Notes: generated by a model not told the origin, from the letters alone. Numbered from the stretch's first letter, positions 49,401-55,669 are shown. The stretch is DNA of 64,000 bases from Paraspadella gotoi (GCA_051294375.1 JBJCIZ010000028.1:424200-488199); one strand, 5' to 3'. A program made the numbers and translations.

Positions 49401-51370
49401 ACCAAACAACTTTATTATAAACAATAGAACAATATCCAATGTTCTCATCAAAATTTCCCCATCGATCTCTCCAGCTGCGACGAAATCTTTCTCCAGGCGG
49501 CCCAACAACATCCAGAATTCTTTGGAATCGTCCAATGTGACTCGATATCTCTGGACAAGAAGAATCAAGATGTTTTACGCCACAATCTGGATTCCGGGGC
49601 CACTAGTGGTTCGCTCTACAAGGGAACCATAAATCTATTGGAAAGCCTTGGGCACAGGCAGAGCGCCGGTCACATGTGCTCCATCTCTCGCTGGGGCACT
49701 TGACAGTCAAGAAGTCTTTCGCTCTTGTATGTTCTATTAGGCGAATTGGAGAATTGCTAACGATCTAAGAAAATTTATATTAAATTAGGAGCGCACATAT
49801 GATAGACTTTTCATTAATCCGAAATTAAGATTAAACTATACTCTGACAGTGTCTATATATGGCTCAAGAGTGTTAGGGTCTCCTGGAAGACTAATAAGAG
49901 TAGAACTTAACTATTCGTCTTCATCATCCTCTCTCTCTTNNNNNNNNNNNNNNNNNNNNNNNNNNNNNNNNNNNNNNNNNNNNNNNNNNNNNNNNNNNNN
50001 NNNNNNNNNNNNNNNNNNNNNNNNNNNNNNNNNNNNNNNNNNNNNNNNNNNNNNNNNNNNNNNNNNNNNNNNNNNNNNNNNNNNNNNNNNNNNNNNNNNN
50101 NNNNNNNNNNNNNNNNNNNNNNNNNNNNNNNNNNNNNNNNNNNNNNNNNNNNNNNNNNNNNNNNNNNNNNNNNNNNNNNNNNNNNNNNNNNNNNNNNNNN
50201 NNNNNNNNNNNNNNNNNNNNNNNNNNNNNNNNNNNNNNNNNNNNNNNNNNNNNNNNNNNNNNNNNNNNNNNNNNNNNNNNNNNNNNNNNNNNNNNNNNNN
50301 NNNNNNNNNNNNNNNNNNNNNNNNNNNNNNNNNNNNNNNNNNNNNNNNNNNNNNNNNNNNNNNNNNNNNNNNNNNNNNNNNNNNNNNNNNNNNNNNNNNN
50401 NNNNNNNNNNNNNNNNNNNNNNNNNNNNNNNNNNNNNNNNNNNNNNNNNNNNNNNNNNNNNNNNNNNNNNNNNNNNNNNNNNNNNNNNNNNNNNNNNNNN
50501 NNNNNNNNNNNNNNNNNNNNNNNNNNNNNNNNNNNNNNNNNNNNNNNNNNNNNNNNNNNNNNNNNNNNNNNNNNNNNNNNNNNNNNNNNNNNNNNNNNNN
50601 NNNNNNNNNNNNNNNNNNNNNNNNNNNNNNNNNNNNNNNNNNNNNNNNNNNNNNNNNNNNNNNNNNNNNNNNNNNNNNNNNNNNNNNNNNNNNNNNNNNN
50701 NNNNNNNNNNNNNNNNNNNNNNNNNNNNNNNNNNNNNNNNNNNNNNCGGCGGTGTCCTGATGTTCAACGAGTCCGTCAAACATCTCGACTACGACGACTT
50801 CGTCTTCCCGCGCAGTCTCGCCAAGAGAGGCTTCGGCGTCGACGAGTCGGTGGACGGATTCAAAGGGTTCTATTACAGGGAAGACGGATGGCTGCTGTGG
50901 AAGGTGCTGGAGAAGTAAGTCGAGGGTGCTGTGGAAGGTGCTGGAGAAGTGCGGTGTTTGGGTTTGATGTTGCTTGAAGAAAATTTATGTTTTGATGAGA
51001 AGATTCTCAAAACAAATTTGCATTTTGCCGTCGTTTACTTCGGCGAGTTTCTCTCTTAAAATTTTCGATTTATTTTTTGTGACTAAAATATTAAAATCGT
51101 CAAGTCTGTTGCAAAGTTTTAATGAATGATAATGATAATGATAATGATAATGTTGTAAAGTTTTAATGAATGATAATGTAATTTGAAAATGTCAAAAAGT
51201 AATGATCAAAGTAGAATCTCTTCACTGGTACCAGAGGTGAAATTTTGAGAAATAGCGTTGTAGGAAATTTAGACGGAAATTAAGAAAGAGACTGAAAATT
51301 TTACATCTCCATGATTCTGCGCTGTAGTCTGTAACATTTCCGCCATAATTTGGATTTCTCTCATCTTCTT

Positions 51371-51415
<45 letters not shown>

Positions 51416-54400
51416 CCTTCTCTACTTTGTTTGTTATTTCTTTCTCTCTCTCTCTCTCTCCTCTTGAATTCCCATCTCTCTCTTTCTGTTCTTTCTTTCT
51501 TTTCTTTCTTTCTTTCTTCTCTTCTTTCTTTCTTTCTTTCCTCTCTATCTTTCTTTCTTTCTTTCTTTCATTCTTTTGTCTCTATCTATCTCTATTATTA
51601 CTTCTTTTCTTCTCTCTCTCTCTCCTCTGTCCTTCTCTACTTTGTTGGTTTATTTCTTTCTATCTCTCTTTCTTTCTTTCTTTTTTTCTTTTTTTCTTTA
51701 TTTTTTTTCTTTCTTTTTCTTTCTTTTTTCTTCTATCTATCTCTATTTCTTTAACTGTTNNNNNNNNNNNNNNNNNNNNNNNNNNNNNNNNNNNNNNNNN
51801 NNNNNNNNNNNNNNNNNNNNNNNNNNNNNNNNNNNNNNNNNNNNNNNNNNNNNNNNNNNNNNNNNNNNNNNNNNNNNNNNNNNNNNNNNNNNNNNNNNNN
51901 NNNNNNNNNNNNNNNNNNNNNNNNNNNNNNNNNNNNNNNNNNNNNNNNNNNNNNNNNNNNNNNNNNNNNNNNNNNNNNNNNNNNNNNNNNNNNNNNNNNN
52001 NNNNNNNNNNNNNNNNNNNNNNNNNNNNNNNNNNNNNNNNNNNNNNNNNNNNNNNNNNNNNNNNNNNNNNNNNNNNNNNNNNNNNNNNNNNNNNNNNNNN
52101 NNNNNNNNNNNNNNNNNNNNNNNNNNNNNNNNNNNNNNNNNNNNNNNNNNNNNNNNNNNNNNNNNNNNNNNNNNNNNNNNNNNNNNNNNNNNNNNNNNNN
52201 NNNNNNNNNNNNNNNNNNNNNNNNNNNNNNNNNNNNNNNNNNNNNNNNNNNNNNNNNNNNNNNNNNNNNNNNNNNNNNNNNNNNNNNNNNNNNNNNNNNN
52301 NNNNNNNNNNNNNNNNNNNNNNNNNNNNNNNNNNNNNNNNNNNNNNNNNNNNNNNNNNNNNNNNNNNNNNNNNNNNNNNNNNNNNNNNNNNNNNNNNNNN
52401 NNNNNNNNNNNNNNNNNNNNNNNNNNNNNNNNNNNNNNNNNNNNNNNNNNNNNNNNNNNNNNNNNNNNNNNNNNNNNNNNNNNNNNNNNNNNNNNNNNNN
52501 NNNNNNNNNNNNNNNNNNNNNNNNNNNNNNNNNNNNNNNNNNNNNNNNNNNNNNNNNNNNNNNNNNNNNNNNNNNNNNNNNNNNNNNNNNNNNNNNNNNN
52601 NNNNNNNTCTCTATCTATCTCTATTTATTACTTTCTTTTCTCTCTCTATCCCTCTCCCCCTCTCTCTCTCTCTCTCTATTTCTCTCTCTCTTTATATATA
52701 TTTCTTTCTCTCCCCCCCCTCTCTCTCTCTCTCTCCCTCTCTCCAGATACGCGTCCCAAGCTGTGGACGCCACCTACGCCCAAGACGACGACGTCGACAA
52801 AGACGAAAACTGGAAAAACTTCGTGGAGGAAATCGGAGATCCGAAGAGAGGAAACTTGAAAATGTTCAGGTTTGGATTTGATTGGATTGAATGGATTGAT
52901 TGATTGGTAGGTTGGTTGATTGGATTGCTTGATTGATTTGATTGATTGGTTTGTTGCTTCATTGAATGATTAGTTAATTGATTTATTGATCGATATATTG
53001 AATTATTAAGACTTGGACACGGGCTCGTTTCCCGATGGCATGTAGCCTCCCTTCTCATTGGTCCGTTTCGATGATGATTCGTCCAATCAGAGAGACCTCG
53101 GCGGATTTCATCCGAGTCGCGGATCCGATTCCATTCTTGTTTTCGATTCCATCTGCGATGAGAAAAAGAAAGAGAGAAAATTTTAAAAATATTAAAAAAA
53201 AAAAAAACAAATGCAAACAAAAAGGGGGAAAAAAAAGCAACTGAAGACTAAAAAAAAAAAAAACAGGGCCAAGATAGCTTATTTATTAAATGAATGGATA
53301 ATTTTTACATTGGTTGTACCAATTTCATAAAAGAAAACAAAACGAATGTTCCCTCCCCCCTTTTTTTGCTTCCCCTCCTCCCTTTTCCCTTCCCCTCCCT
53401 TCTTCCCCTCCCTCCCAAACAGAGTCAAAGAACCCGACGTCTCCGGTCAGAATTGGTCCCCGATCCCCGTCGACTCTAAAGCGTCTCTCACGGAAATGCT
53501 GACGGCCATCATGTATCAAGCATCGGCCTTTCACGCGGCGCAGAATAATCCGCAGTTCGAACATTTTAGTTTCGTGCCTAATAAGCCCAATGCGATTAAG
53601 GTAAAAAGGGTGTATTATTTGTCAAGTTTAGTATATTATAATTTATAGGATAGAATGGTGCAGTTATCAAAGGTGTTTTTTTGTAGAATTGTTGTATTGG
53701 AGGCAATTTTTAGAAATTTTTAGAAACTTAGTACGTTGTAAAATTTTAAAATGTAGTATGCTGTAAAATTGTAAAAATTTGAATTGTAAAATAAATGTTC
53801 CACAAAGGTGTATTTTGTTGTATGACAGTTCCTTAATGAGTATATGTAAATCAATTTTTTCTATGAAATCAAATCAAATTAGCCAAAGAATAGTTAAAAC
53901 TAAATATTTAAACAACCTTAAAAGTTCCATCCCATCATCCCTTTGCCCCAAATTCCATTTGCAGATGGCAATGCCGCCTCCAGACGTGGAACTCAAATTG
54001 GAAGACATCATGGCGTCGATGCCAGATTTTCGAGATCGAGCCAAAACTTGTTTCCTCATTCACGCTCTCACGCTGCCCACGGATGAACCCATGAATAAAG
54101 TCACGGCGCTTAAGGTGAATTCTCTCTGTCTCTCTCTCTCTGTATTTTTGACAGTTTTCTTCATATAAAATGTCGCATTAAGTTTTGGTGTCTTGGTTTA
54201 TGAATCAAAACGGTACACTCGTATAATTTATCTTGCAATATTAAATAGTATATTTTTAAGTTAACTTCATGGACAACAGTATATAAATTAGAAATTATAT
54301 ATATATAATTTAGCTCCGACATTTTTCAACTAAAAAATAGAAATAGTAGTAAAATGGTATTAAACTTTAAACTTTACAAAACAGGACCTCGTTCCCAACG

Positions 54401-54537
54401 CCCACGATGAACTCATGGCGAATCTCGATCTCATGAAAAACGCGATAGAAGAGAGAAACGATTCCATCAAATCTCAAGATGGAATCACTTATTCTTACTT
54501 CCACCCGGATGTGCTCAACGCCTCCGTCGATATCTGA
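12530..54537 (+). CDS. C2 domain-containing lipoxygenase (multi-exon gene)
   Basis: Non-heme iron dioxygenase that peroxidises polyunsaturated fatty acids. My exon set is 12530-13098 (C2, two overlapping copies around a gap), 13339-13471, 16312-16557, 16927-17207, 17799-17989, then 50748-50914, 52747-52869, 53423-53600, 53965-54114 and 54385-54537. Phases agree at the junctions I could test (13471/16312, 16557/16927, 17207/17799 and all five 3' junctions). Diagnostic features: DDSEFCRQFFQGINP, YYAPIVLFY, GFYYREDGWLLW, HAAQN (iron His plus Asn at +4) and a C-terminal isoleucine. The exon that should hold the HxxxxH iron motif, roughly 115 residues by comparison with animal lipoxygenases, is not visible; the 807-N gap at 49940-50746 is the likely place. 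The N-terminal C2 half is probably at 7.8 or 9.8 kb. Most animal and plant enzymes carry a PLAT domain here instead. Confidence 0.8.
12677..12871. other. Assembly gap (195 N) inside the C2 exon
   Basis: Run of N. The sequence after it repeats the end of the following intron (GA tract, 'atattcaagtttcagttg') and then the exon restarts at about 12956, so the missing text is present downstream. Confidence 0.95.
12956..13098 (+). CDS. Lipoxygenase gene: C2-domain exon (3' part, overlapping copy)
   Basis: Starts abruptly mid-exon at 'gtatgac|ccgaatcccatttgg' and repeats the exon from PNPIWFDE through the Asp-rich loop MDDDDFIFGGEVGVAEIK to donor gtagag. Together with 12530-12676 it gives a complete exon. 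The abrupt start, with flanking text identical to the intron at 13260-13272, shows a false join. Confidence 0.8.
13339..13471 (+). CDS. Lipoxygenase gene: Lys-rich linker exon
   Basis: Between acctgttcag-like acceptor and donor gtaata, phase 0 to phase 1. Translation starts ARLEDDKEKRKENKAVRKDD and continues with a Lys-rich segment to FSILEKK. It is a basic, probably flexible linker between the C2 domain and the catalytic part. Joining its last G to the next exon's GC restores a Gly codon. Confidence 0.65.
13640..16000. other. Lipoxygenase intron, AT-rich, no gene seen
   Basis: About 2.4 kb of AT-rich sequence with homopolymer runs; I see no coding frame with amino-acid bias. It contains a fold-back structure near 15119-15163 and ends near a 25-N gap (16008-16032). 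Confidence 0.65.
15119..15163. repeat. Perfect ~16-bp inverted repeat (hairpin) in a larger fold-back
   Basis: Left arm aaaaatcagcctctag and right arm ctagaggctgattttt, separated by about 13 bases. Outer arms also pair imperfectly: 'gagaataatgg' at about 15074 with 'ccattattctc' at about 15201. Together they suggest a 200-250-bp fold-back element or MITE. Confidence 0.7.
16312..16557 (+). CDS. Lipoxygenase gene: exon before the catalytic core
   Basis: Follows tttacgcag and reads NAEGARVEFNIDFVLNEGTA, then a helical, Gln/Glu-rich segment (SVALLEKQQNALRMVSTLEE) and ADPHHVIGYERMKMGQLDL. Phase 1 on both sides, joining correctly to 13471 and 16927. Base composition is markedly GC-rich relative to the flanks, as for the other exons. 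I do not recognise a named domain; by position it links the C2 domain to the start of the lipoxygenase catalytic region. Confidence 0.7.
16558..16740 (+). repeat. GA microsatellite directly after donor
   Basis: gtgggtgggagagagggagg passes straight into (GA)n. Long open frames across the boundary are repeat artefacts. Confidence 0.9.
16927..17207 (+). CDS. Lipoxygenase gene: N-terminal catalytic exon
   Basis: Reads PRPKLWAGILRRMLEVVWSL, then NPDYIPIPHTVEMLSLYWKD and DSEFCRQFFQGINPFQIKVV. The 'D-EF-RQ---GINP' block is a hallmark of lipoxygenase catalytic domains, at the end of the first helices before the fatty-acid channel. The donor is gtgaga and is again followed within about 15 bases by a GA tract (17221-17252). 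Confidence 0.85.
17799..17989 (+). CDS. Lipoxygenase gene: exon with YAPIVLFY motif
   Basis: Phase 0 after ctcgccctgaag. Reads EMRSLKTLDGSTSVPELIAG, KRLLIADFRLLAEIPGRNIE and …ILYYAPIVLFY. 'LIAGKRL-I-D---L' and 'APIVLFY' are conserved in animal lipoxygenases, just before the iron-binding helix. No GT donor fits; the exon appears to end at ttttacag followed by GCGAGA, a possible GC donor. An identical copy lies at 25061-25251. Confidence 0.85.
18262..18520 (+). repeat. Interspersed repeat with internal (GGAC)n
   Basis: Pattern: 'ccactcgga-gattccatcgaaacttga', 'cacaaaatttcaagtaaatcgcc', a (GGAC)n tract, then 'tttttttgcataatttatcat'. Further copies: 25527-25785, 32081-32205 (5' end lost at gap), 45550-45840, and a partial at 45410-45540. 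The 45-kb copies diverge enough to show this is a dispersed family, not only part of the triplicated block. Confidence 0.7.
18684..18713 (+). promoter_or_regulatory. Conserved block upstream of knottin genes
   Basis: The block begins cgcttaggctttacgcatcg and ends aatatcgca, 55-70 bases before each start codon. It recurs at 21109-21138, 25949-25979, 28383-28412, 32379-32408, 34769-34798, 41537-41560 (shortened) and 47723-47752. It is shared by families A and B although their introns and mature coding parts differ. Core promoter/5' UTR element is an inference. Confidence 0.5.
18781..20236 (+). CDS. Knottin-like secreted peptide A1 (2 exons)
   Basis: Exon 1 (18781-18846, 22 codons) encodes a hydrophobic signal peptide ending EGRR-like, followed by a gtaagt donor. 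Exon 2 (20069-20236) follows cattcag in phase 0 and encodes 55 residues to TGA. The mature part has six cysteines in the order C-x6-C-x7-CC-x4-C-x9-C, which fits the inhibitor-cystine-knot framework, and is rich in Asp/Glu. Total 77 codons, no frame breaks. Knottins act as channel-directed toxins, antimicrobials, protease inhibitors or signals in different animals; nothing here tells which. The gene lies inside the lipoxygenase intron on the same strand, and a polyadenylation-like AATAAA occurs about 95 bases after the stop. Confidence 0.8.
19233..19501. repeat. Interspersed repeat family 2 (~265 bp)
   Basis: Starts with hairpin ggcggtatattcacaccgcc and ends near 'aacccggctattgcca'. Copies at 26505-26768 and 32927-33173 are within the triplicated block. 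An inverted copy at 60590-60854 lies after the OATP gene and is flanked by a target-site duplication, which establishes mobility. Confidence 0.75.
19905..20060 (+). repeat. Degenerate telomere-like CCCTAA tract plus conserved tail (knottin A1 intron)
   Basis: Irregular 'ccctaaccctaatc' text followed by 'gaattttggatgaaacgggg' and 'cttgggaaaataagg' just before the acceptor. Related tracts lie in other knottin introns (21340-21466, 27172-27325, 28609-28741, 33566-33718, 34991-35125, 41755-41920, 47946-48100) and in OATP introns. Confidence 0.7.
20490..20689 (+). repeat. SINE-like repeat family 1
   Basis: Begins with a hairpin, tggtggactaaaatccacca, followed by 'ggtgccggaggcaagtcatt' and a T-arm/B-box-like 'ggggttctcgtcc', then 'gagggacggggcgcttaacccgcctg'. 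Further copies: 20863-20989, 27761-27960, 28136-28262, 34148-34346, 34522-34648, a minus-strand copy at 63712-63886 and a degenerate relative at 57235-57380. The B-box-like 'gggttctagccc' suggests tRNA ancestry, but no full cloverleaf is visible. Confidence 0.65.
21196..21640 (+). CDS. Knottin-like secreted peptide B1 (2 exons, 1-base deletion in exon 1)
   Basis: Exon 1 (21196-21260) encodes the signal peptide; exon 2 (21476-21640, 54 codons plus stop) encodes the mature peptide with C-x6-C-x7-CC-x4-C-x10-C and a last loop of alternating Tyr/His/Gly. Exon 1 is 65 bases, against 66 in copies B2, B3 and B5: one G is missing in 'ctggaaaaaagg', so as written it is out of frame with exon 2. A G/A-run deletion like this is more likely sequencing error than true loss. 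Sharing of signal peptide and intron position with A1 shows they are paralogs. Confidence 0.7.
21850..23534. other. Downstream region of knottin B1, no gene seen
   Basis: AT-rich text that travels with family B: copies at 29150-30830, 35530-37205, 38815-40068 and, more divergent, 42388-43860. Open frames here are short and lack coding bias. At 23535 the PLE sequence begins. Confidence 0.6.
23535..24743 (+). mobile_element. Penelope-like retroelement fragment, copy 1
   Basis: 23535-24063 is the terminal region, with GA tracts and a minus-strand hammerhead-like motif at 23621-23657. From about 24064 the + strand encodes, through several frameshifts, the end of a reverse transcriptase (FSVYRKP, LNGYP) and, at 24543-24743, a GIY-YIG nuclease domain: SGAVYWAACAGKGN, AAYVGETGKSLTDRFKQHTK. 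This RT plus C-terminal GIY-YIG order is specific to Penelope-like elements. It breaks off at a 25-N gap. The 5' RT core is absent. Its start is defined by the element-free copy at 40068. Confidence 0.8.
23621..23657 (-). ncRNA. Hammerhead-ribozyme-like motif in PLE end, copy 1
   Basis: On the minus strand: CTGATGA, stem II GGCTC…GAGCC, GAAA, then palindromic ACATGT leading to GTC. These are the conserved core, stem II and a minimal stem III of type I hammerheads, as described in Penelope-like elements. Stem I is not convincingly paired by eye, so activity is unproven. Confidence 0.55.
25061..25251 (+). CDS. Second copy of the lipoxygenase YAPIVLFY exon
   Basis: Same 191 bases in the same frame as 17799-17989, including the absence of a GT donor (…ttttacag|gcgaga). 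A lipoxygenase needs this segment only once, so one copy is an assembly duplicate, an extra exon from a tandem duplication, or an alternatively spliced exon. Confidence 0.8.
26047..27508 (+). pseudogene. Knottin-like peptide A2, frame-broken copy
   Basis: Exon 1 (26047-26113) has one extra T in the T run. Exon 2 (27334-27508) carries at least five single-base insertions relative to A1 and A3, for example 'gcgattgtcatg' for 'gcgatgtcatg' and 'tgaatcgatagg' for 'tgaatgatagg'. Splice sites, signal region and cysteine codons are otherwise recognisable. The insertions are spread evenly and also hit introns, which is the pattern of uncorrected long-read error. Confidence 0.7.
28470..28916 (+). CDS. 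Knottin-like peptide B2 (1-base insertion in exon 2)
   Basis: Exon 1 (28470-28535) is intact, 66 bases, ending GKK before gtaagt. Exon 2 (28751-28916) is as in B1 but with 'ctaccgatggtc' for 'ctaccatggtc', which shifts the frame within the Tyr/His-rich last loop, before the sixth cysteine. Probably the same sequence as B1/B3 with a read error. Confidence 0.65.
30832..32055 (+). mobile_element. Penelope-like retroelement fragment, copy 2
   Basis: Same structure and break point as 23535-24743. The RT-end text is slightly better preserved here (MSLEFSVYRKP from about 31371). The GIY-YIG segment at 31855-32055 is identical in translation and ends at the 25-N gap. Confidence 0.8.
30923..30959 (-). 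ncRNA. Hammerhead-ribozyme-like motif, copy 2
   Basis: Identical core to copy 1 (CTGATGA, GGCTC/GAGCC, GAAAC, ATGTC). Confidence 0.55.
32475..33894 (+). CDS. Knottin-like secreted peptide A3 (intact)
   Basis: Exon 1 (32475-32540) and exon 2 (33727-33894) have the same lengths and translation as A1: 22-residue signal region, then 55 residues with C-x6-C-x7-CC-x4-C-x9-C. The exact protein identity with A1, set against many indels in A2 and in introns, favours A1 and A3 being the same locus sequence or very recent duplicates. Confidence 0.8.
34855..35301 (+). CDS. Knottin-like secreted peptide B3 (intact)
   Basis: Exon 1 (34855-34920, 66 bases) and exon 2 (35137-35301, 165 bases) are both in frame: 76 residues. 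Six cysteines as in B1. The last loop is Tyr/His/Gly-rich, which could bind metal or be pH-sensitive; that is speculation. A single substitution (atagtg for atagcg) changes the second residue of exon 2 relative to B1. Confidence 0.82.
37205..38113 (+). mobile_element. Penelope-like retroelement fragment, copy 3 (shorter)
   Basis: Same left end as the other copies, ending at a 25-N gap before the GIY-YIG domain. RT-end pieces such as LNLAEGSGHLGAAQVTA are visible around 37965-38020. Confidence 0.75.
37292..37327 (-). ncRNA. Hammerhead-ribozyme-like motif, copy 3
   Basis: As copy 1 but with one base missing in the GAAA-equivalent run (ttc for tttc on +), which would disrupt the core if real. 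Confidence 0.45.
38139..38814. other. Unique AT-rich segment, no gene seen
   Basis: Between the last 25-N gap of the triplication and the resumption of knottin-B downstream text at 38815. I find no coding frame or repeat match in the window. Confidence 0.5.
38815..40068. repeat. Orphan copy of the knottin-B downstream region, without PLE
   Basis: Matches about 22187-23534 but, where the PLE starts in the other copies ('aaggtaagaagtta|tgtatatac'), it continues 'aaggtaagaagtta|aaacacgg'. It therefore preserves the empty insertion site. Confidence 0.75.
40500..41040. repeat. A/G-rich tandem repeat with flanking conserved text
   Basis: Units of 'ggaaagaaaaaatagaaa' followed by a GA/CAG-rich stretch open for about 105 codons on + (charged, Gln-rich). 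It recurs at 45890-46440, together with 'taactgtcctgacccaatttt'. I treat the open frame as repeat-driven, since the other copy is not collinear in frame. Confidence 0.6.
41612..42084 (+). CDS. Knottin-like secreted peptide B4 (altered C-terminus)
   Basis: Exon 1 (41612-41680) is 23 codons, with one residue more in the signal region than other copies and a variant gttaag donor. Exon 2 (41929-42084, 51 codons plus stop) keeps all six cysteines with B-family spacing. It lacks five bases after the last Cys codon (tgtaggccc for tgtttacaaggccc), so it ends RPDQQ instead of the usual tail. Coding substitutions relative to B1-B3 (for example the residue before CC) mark a genuine, older paralog. Its upstream block is shortened. 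Confidence 0.65.
42640..42860 (+). repeat. CGT/ATTC simple repeats
   Basis: (CGT)-rich then (ATTC)n; longer versions lie at 49045-49140 and 49175-49290. No gene. Confidence 0.7.
43860..45840. other. Intron sequence with internal duplication, no gene seen
   Basis: Text near 43870-44060 recurs at 44815-45010, and 40078-40330 is related. There is a 25-N gap at 44662-44686, and a TTAATTAA-rich palindromic stretch at 45126-45340. No coding frame with bias. Confidence 0.5.
45126..45340. repeat. TAAT/ATTA low-complexity palindromic tract
   Basis: Repeated taattaattaat and derivatives, self-complementary over about 200 bases. Confidence 0.8.
46802..46838 (-). ncRNA. Hammerhead-ribozyme-like motif, left arm
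   Basis: Minus strand CTGATGA, six-base stem II GGCTCT/AGAGCC, GAAAC, ATGTC. The stem differs in sequence from copies 1-3 at its last pair but remains paired. Confidence 0.55.
47203..47241 (+). ncRNA. Hammerhead-ribozyme-like motif, right arm (core altered)
   Basis: Plus strand CTGATTGA (one extra T in the CTGATGA core), GGCTCT/AGAGCC stem, GAAACATGTC. The extra base would be expected to impair a hammerhead. Confidence 0.45.
47808..48271 (+). CDS. Knottin-like secreted peptide B5 (acceptor disturbed)
   Basis: Exon 1 (47808-47873, 66 bases) is intact with a gtaagt donor. Exon 2 (48113-48271, 52 codons plus stop) has six cysteines with B spacing and a shortened tail ending PSQQ. Where other copies have acceptor 'cttttag|ata' this one reads 'ctttatg|ata', so no AG precedes the exon. 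Either a T/A-run miscall or a real loss of splicing. Several coding substitutions (WNR for WHR, TQCC for THCC) show it is a distinct paralog. Confidence 0.6.
49175..49290 (+). repeat. (ATTC)n microsatellite
   Basis: About 25 tandem attc/tttc units. A shorter array in the triplicated block lies at 18016-18040. Confidence 0.9.
49300..49939. other. Lipoxygenase intron before the large gap; no confident gene
   Basis: The minus strand has a 93-codon open frame (49290-49568), and further minus-strand text includes CPSERWSTCDRRSACAQGF near 49660-49705. It resembles coding sequence in composition but has no start, splice sites or family I recognise. It may be a fragment of another transposon. Confidence 0.3.
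49940..50746. other. Assembly gap (807 N) in the lipoxygenase gene
   Basis: Immediately precedes the exon at 50747/50748, whose 5' part it truncates. The missing lipoxygenase segment with the HxxxxH iron ligands (about 350 bases of coding) would fit here. Confidence 0.9.
50748..50914 (+). CDS. Lipoxygenase gene: exon after the gap
   Basis: Reads GGVLMFNESVKHLDYDDFVF, PRSLAKRGFGVDESVDGFKG and FYYREDGWLLWKVLEK with donor gtaagt (phase 2). 'Y-D-FP-SL-KRG' and 'F-YR-D---LW' are conserved in animal lipoxygenase catalytic domains, downstream of the first iron histidines. Confidence 0.9.
51350..52746 (+). repeat. CT-rich tracts and 848-N gap up to the next exon
   Basis: (CT)n and (CTTT)n on both sides of the gap 51760-52607, running directly into the acceptor ctctccag at 52746. 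Long Ser/Leu/Phe frames here are repeat artefacts. Confidence 0.9.
52747..52869 (+). CDS. Lipoxygenase gene: exon
   Basis: Reads YASQAVDATYAQDDDVDKDE then NWKNFVEEIGDPKRGNLKMF. The 'YA--VVD-YY---DDV--D-E---F--EI' arrangement is that of lipoxygenases. The donor gtttgg is weak, but phase 2 fits the next exon exactly. Confidence 0.85.
53423..53600 (+). CDS. Lipoxygenase gene: exon with HAAQN iron-ligand motif
   Basis: Reads VKEPDVSGQNWSPIPVDSKA, SLTEMLTAIMYQASAFHAAQ and NNPQFEHFSFVPNKPNAIK. HAAQN supplies the third iron histidine and the Asn four residues on, as in HAAVN of animal enzymes; 'P-N-P' follows as expected. Donor gtaaaa, phase 0. Confidence 0.9.
53965..54114 (+). CDS. Lipoxygenase gene: exon
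   Basis: 50 codons after tttgcag, starting MAMPPPDVELKLEDIMASMP. 'M--PPP------ED-M--LPD' is the segment following the HAAxN helix in lipoxygenases. Donor gtgaat. Confidence 0.85.
54385..54537 (+). CDS. Lipoxygenase gene: terminal exon ending in isoleucine
   Basis: Reads DLVPNAHDELMANLDLMKNA, IEERNDSIKSQDGITYSYFH and PDVLNASVDI then TGA. The C-terminal Ile is the iron-ligating carboxylate of nearly all lipoxygenases, and 'I--RN------Y-Y--P------V-I' is the family C-terminus. Confidence 0.92.
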   Translation, partial: DLVPNAHDELMANLDLMKNAIEERNDSIKSQDGITYSYFHPDVLNASVDI

Positions 54538-55669
54538 GTGGGGGAAAAAATGTATGTTCGTCATCTGATACGAATGTAAACAGTTAATACTGTCGTTGAC
54601 TTTCAGTGTGAAACAACGTTGTGTTTGTACAATATGCATTTATTCAAAGATGAGAGTATTTCATTGCTTGACGTTGTAAATTTTAAAATTTGGTGTTCTC
54701 ACAATTATGGGTATATGGATATAAAAACTCGATCATTGTGTACTGATTTGAAATCCAAACAGGAAATTGTTTTAATAATGTTTTTAATTAAAAAAAATTG
54801 TGGTTTGTATTTTTAGATTCTAATTTTTGGTTTGAAAAAAGCTTTGAAAAATTGTTAAATATGTACAAGCGAGAGAGAGATAGAAAAAGCAAGAAAAAAG
54901 AGAAAGATAGTAAGAGAGATAGAAAGTCATATTTTCTAAGAAATCACCTTTGGTATTTATCAAATAAAAATAGAAATACTATTAACAATGACTATTAAAT
55001 TCATAGTTTAAAAAAAAAAAACATGCGAGCGAGTCGTAAAAATTCTATTAAAATATCATCGTATCAAGTTTTCAAATTATGGAATCGAATTAAAAAGGTT
55101 TCGATTGGCCACACTCCAACACGCAAAGGGACAAGGTTCAAACCAAACTCGTTGGATGAAGAGAGAAACTTTTTCAATTTAAGGAAAAATAATATTTGAT
55201 GAATGAGACTTTGAAAAACTAGACAAAACAAGGAGATGCATTACGTCGCCCGCGCGCGAAAAAAAAGTTGTTGACAGAGATCAATGGAGCTCGAGTGTGT
55301 CTTCACGCATCCGTAACTTCCCAAAGAATATTTCTATTCGGGATAACGAATCGGCTCATAACCTGTGACCCGAACTGTGAAAACGCTGCCCTTGGCTACG
55401 ACCCGAACAGTGATCGCGCTGCCCTCGGAATTGTTTTCATAAACTTGCAAATTAGAGATTCTCATTTCAAACCCGAAAACTGGTTTTTCACCACGAAACT
55501 TGATTTCTTTCTTTTTCTTTTTTTTTTTTTAAGACAATCAGATTCAAAATCCTCAAATCGGAAAAAGAAGCTAAATAAAAAATTCAAAATTTAAAACTCT
55601 TTTTACTCCATTGTTTCTTACGCTTACTGCTGACCTCTCTCTCTCTTCTCTCTCTCTCTCTCTCTCTCG

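Noticed and set aside
49290-49568. Minus-strand 93-codon open frame as a membrane protein gene
   Set aside because: It has a hydrophobic segment but no splice signals, no recognisable family and no support from any second copy.
51350-52881. Very long Ser/Leu/Phe-rich open frames
   Set aside because: They run through CT microsatellites and an N gap; only the last part overlaps a real exon, and in another frame.
55268-55594. 108-codon open frame between lipoxygenase and OATP
   Set aside because: Contains a small internal repeat but otherwise no family, no good start context, and ends in low-complexity Lys-rich text.
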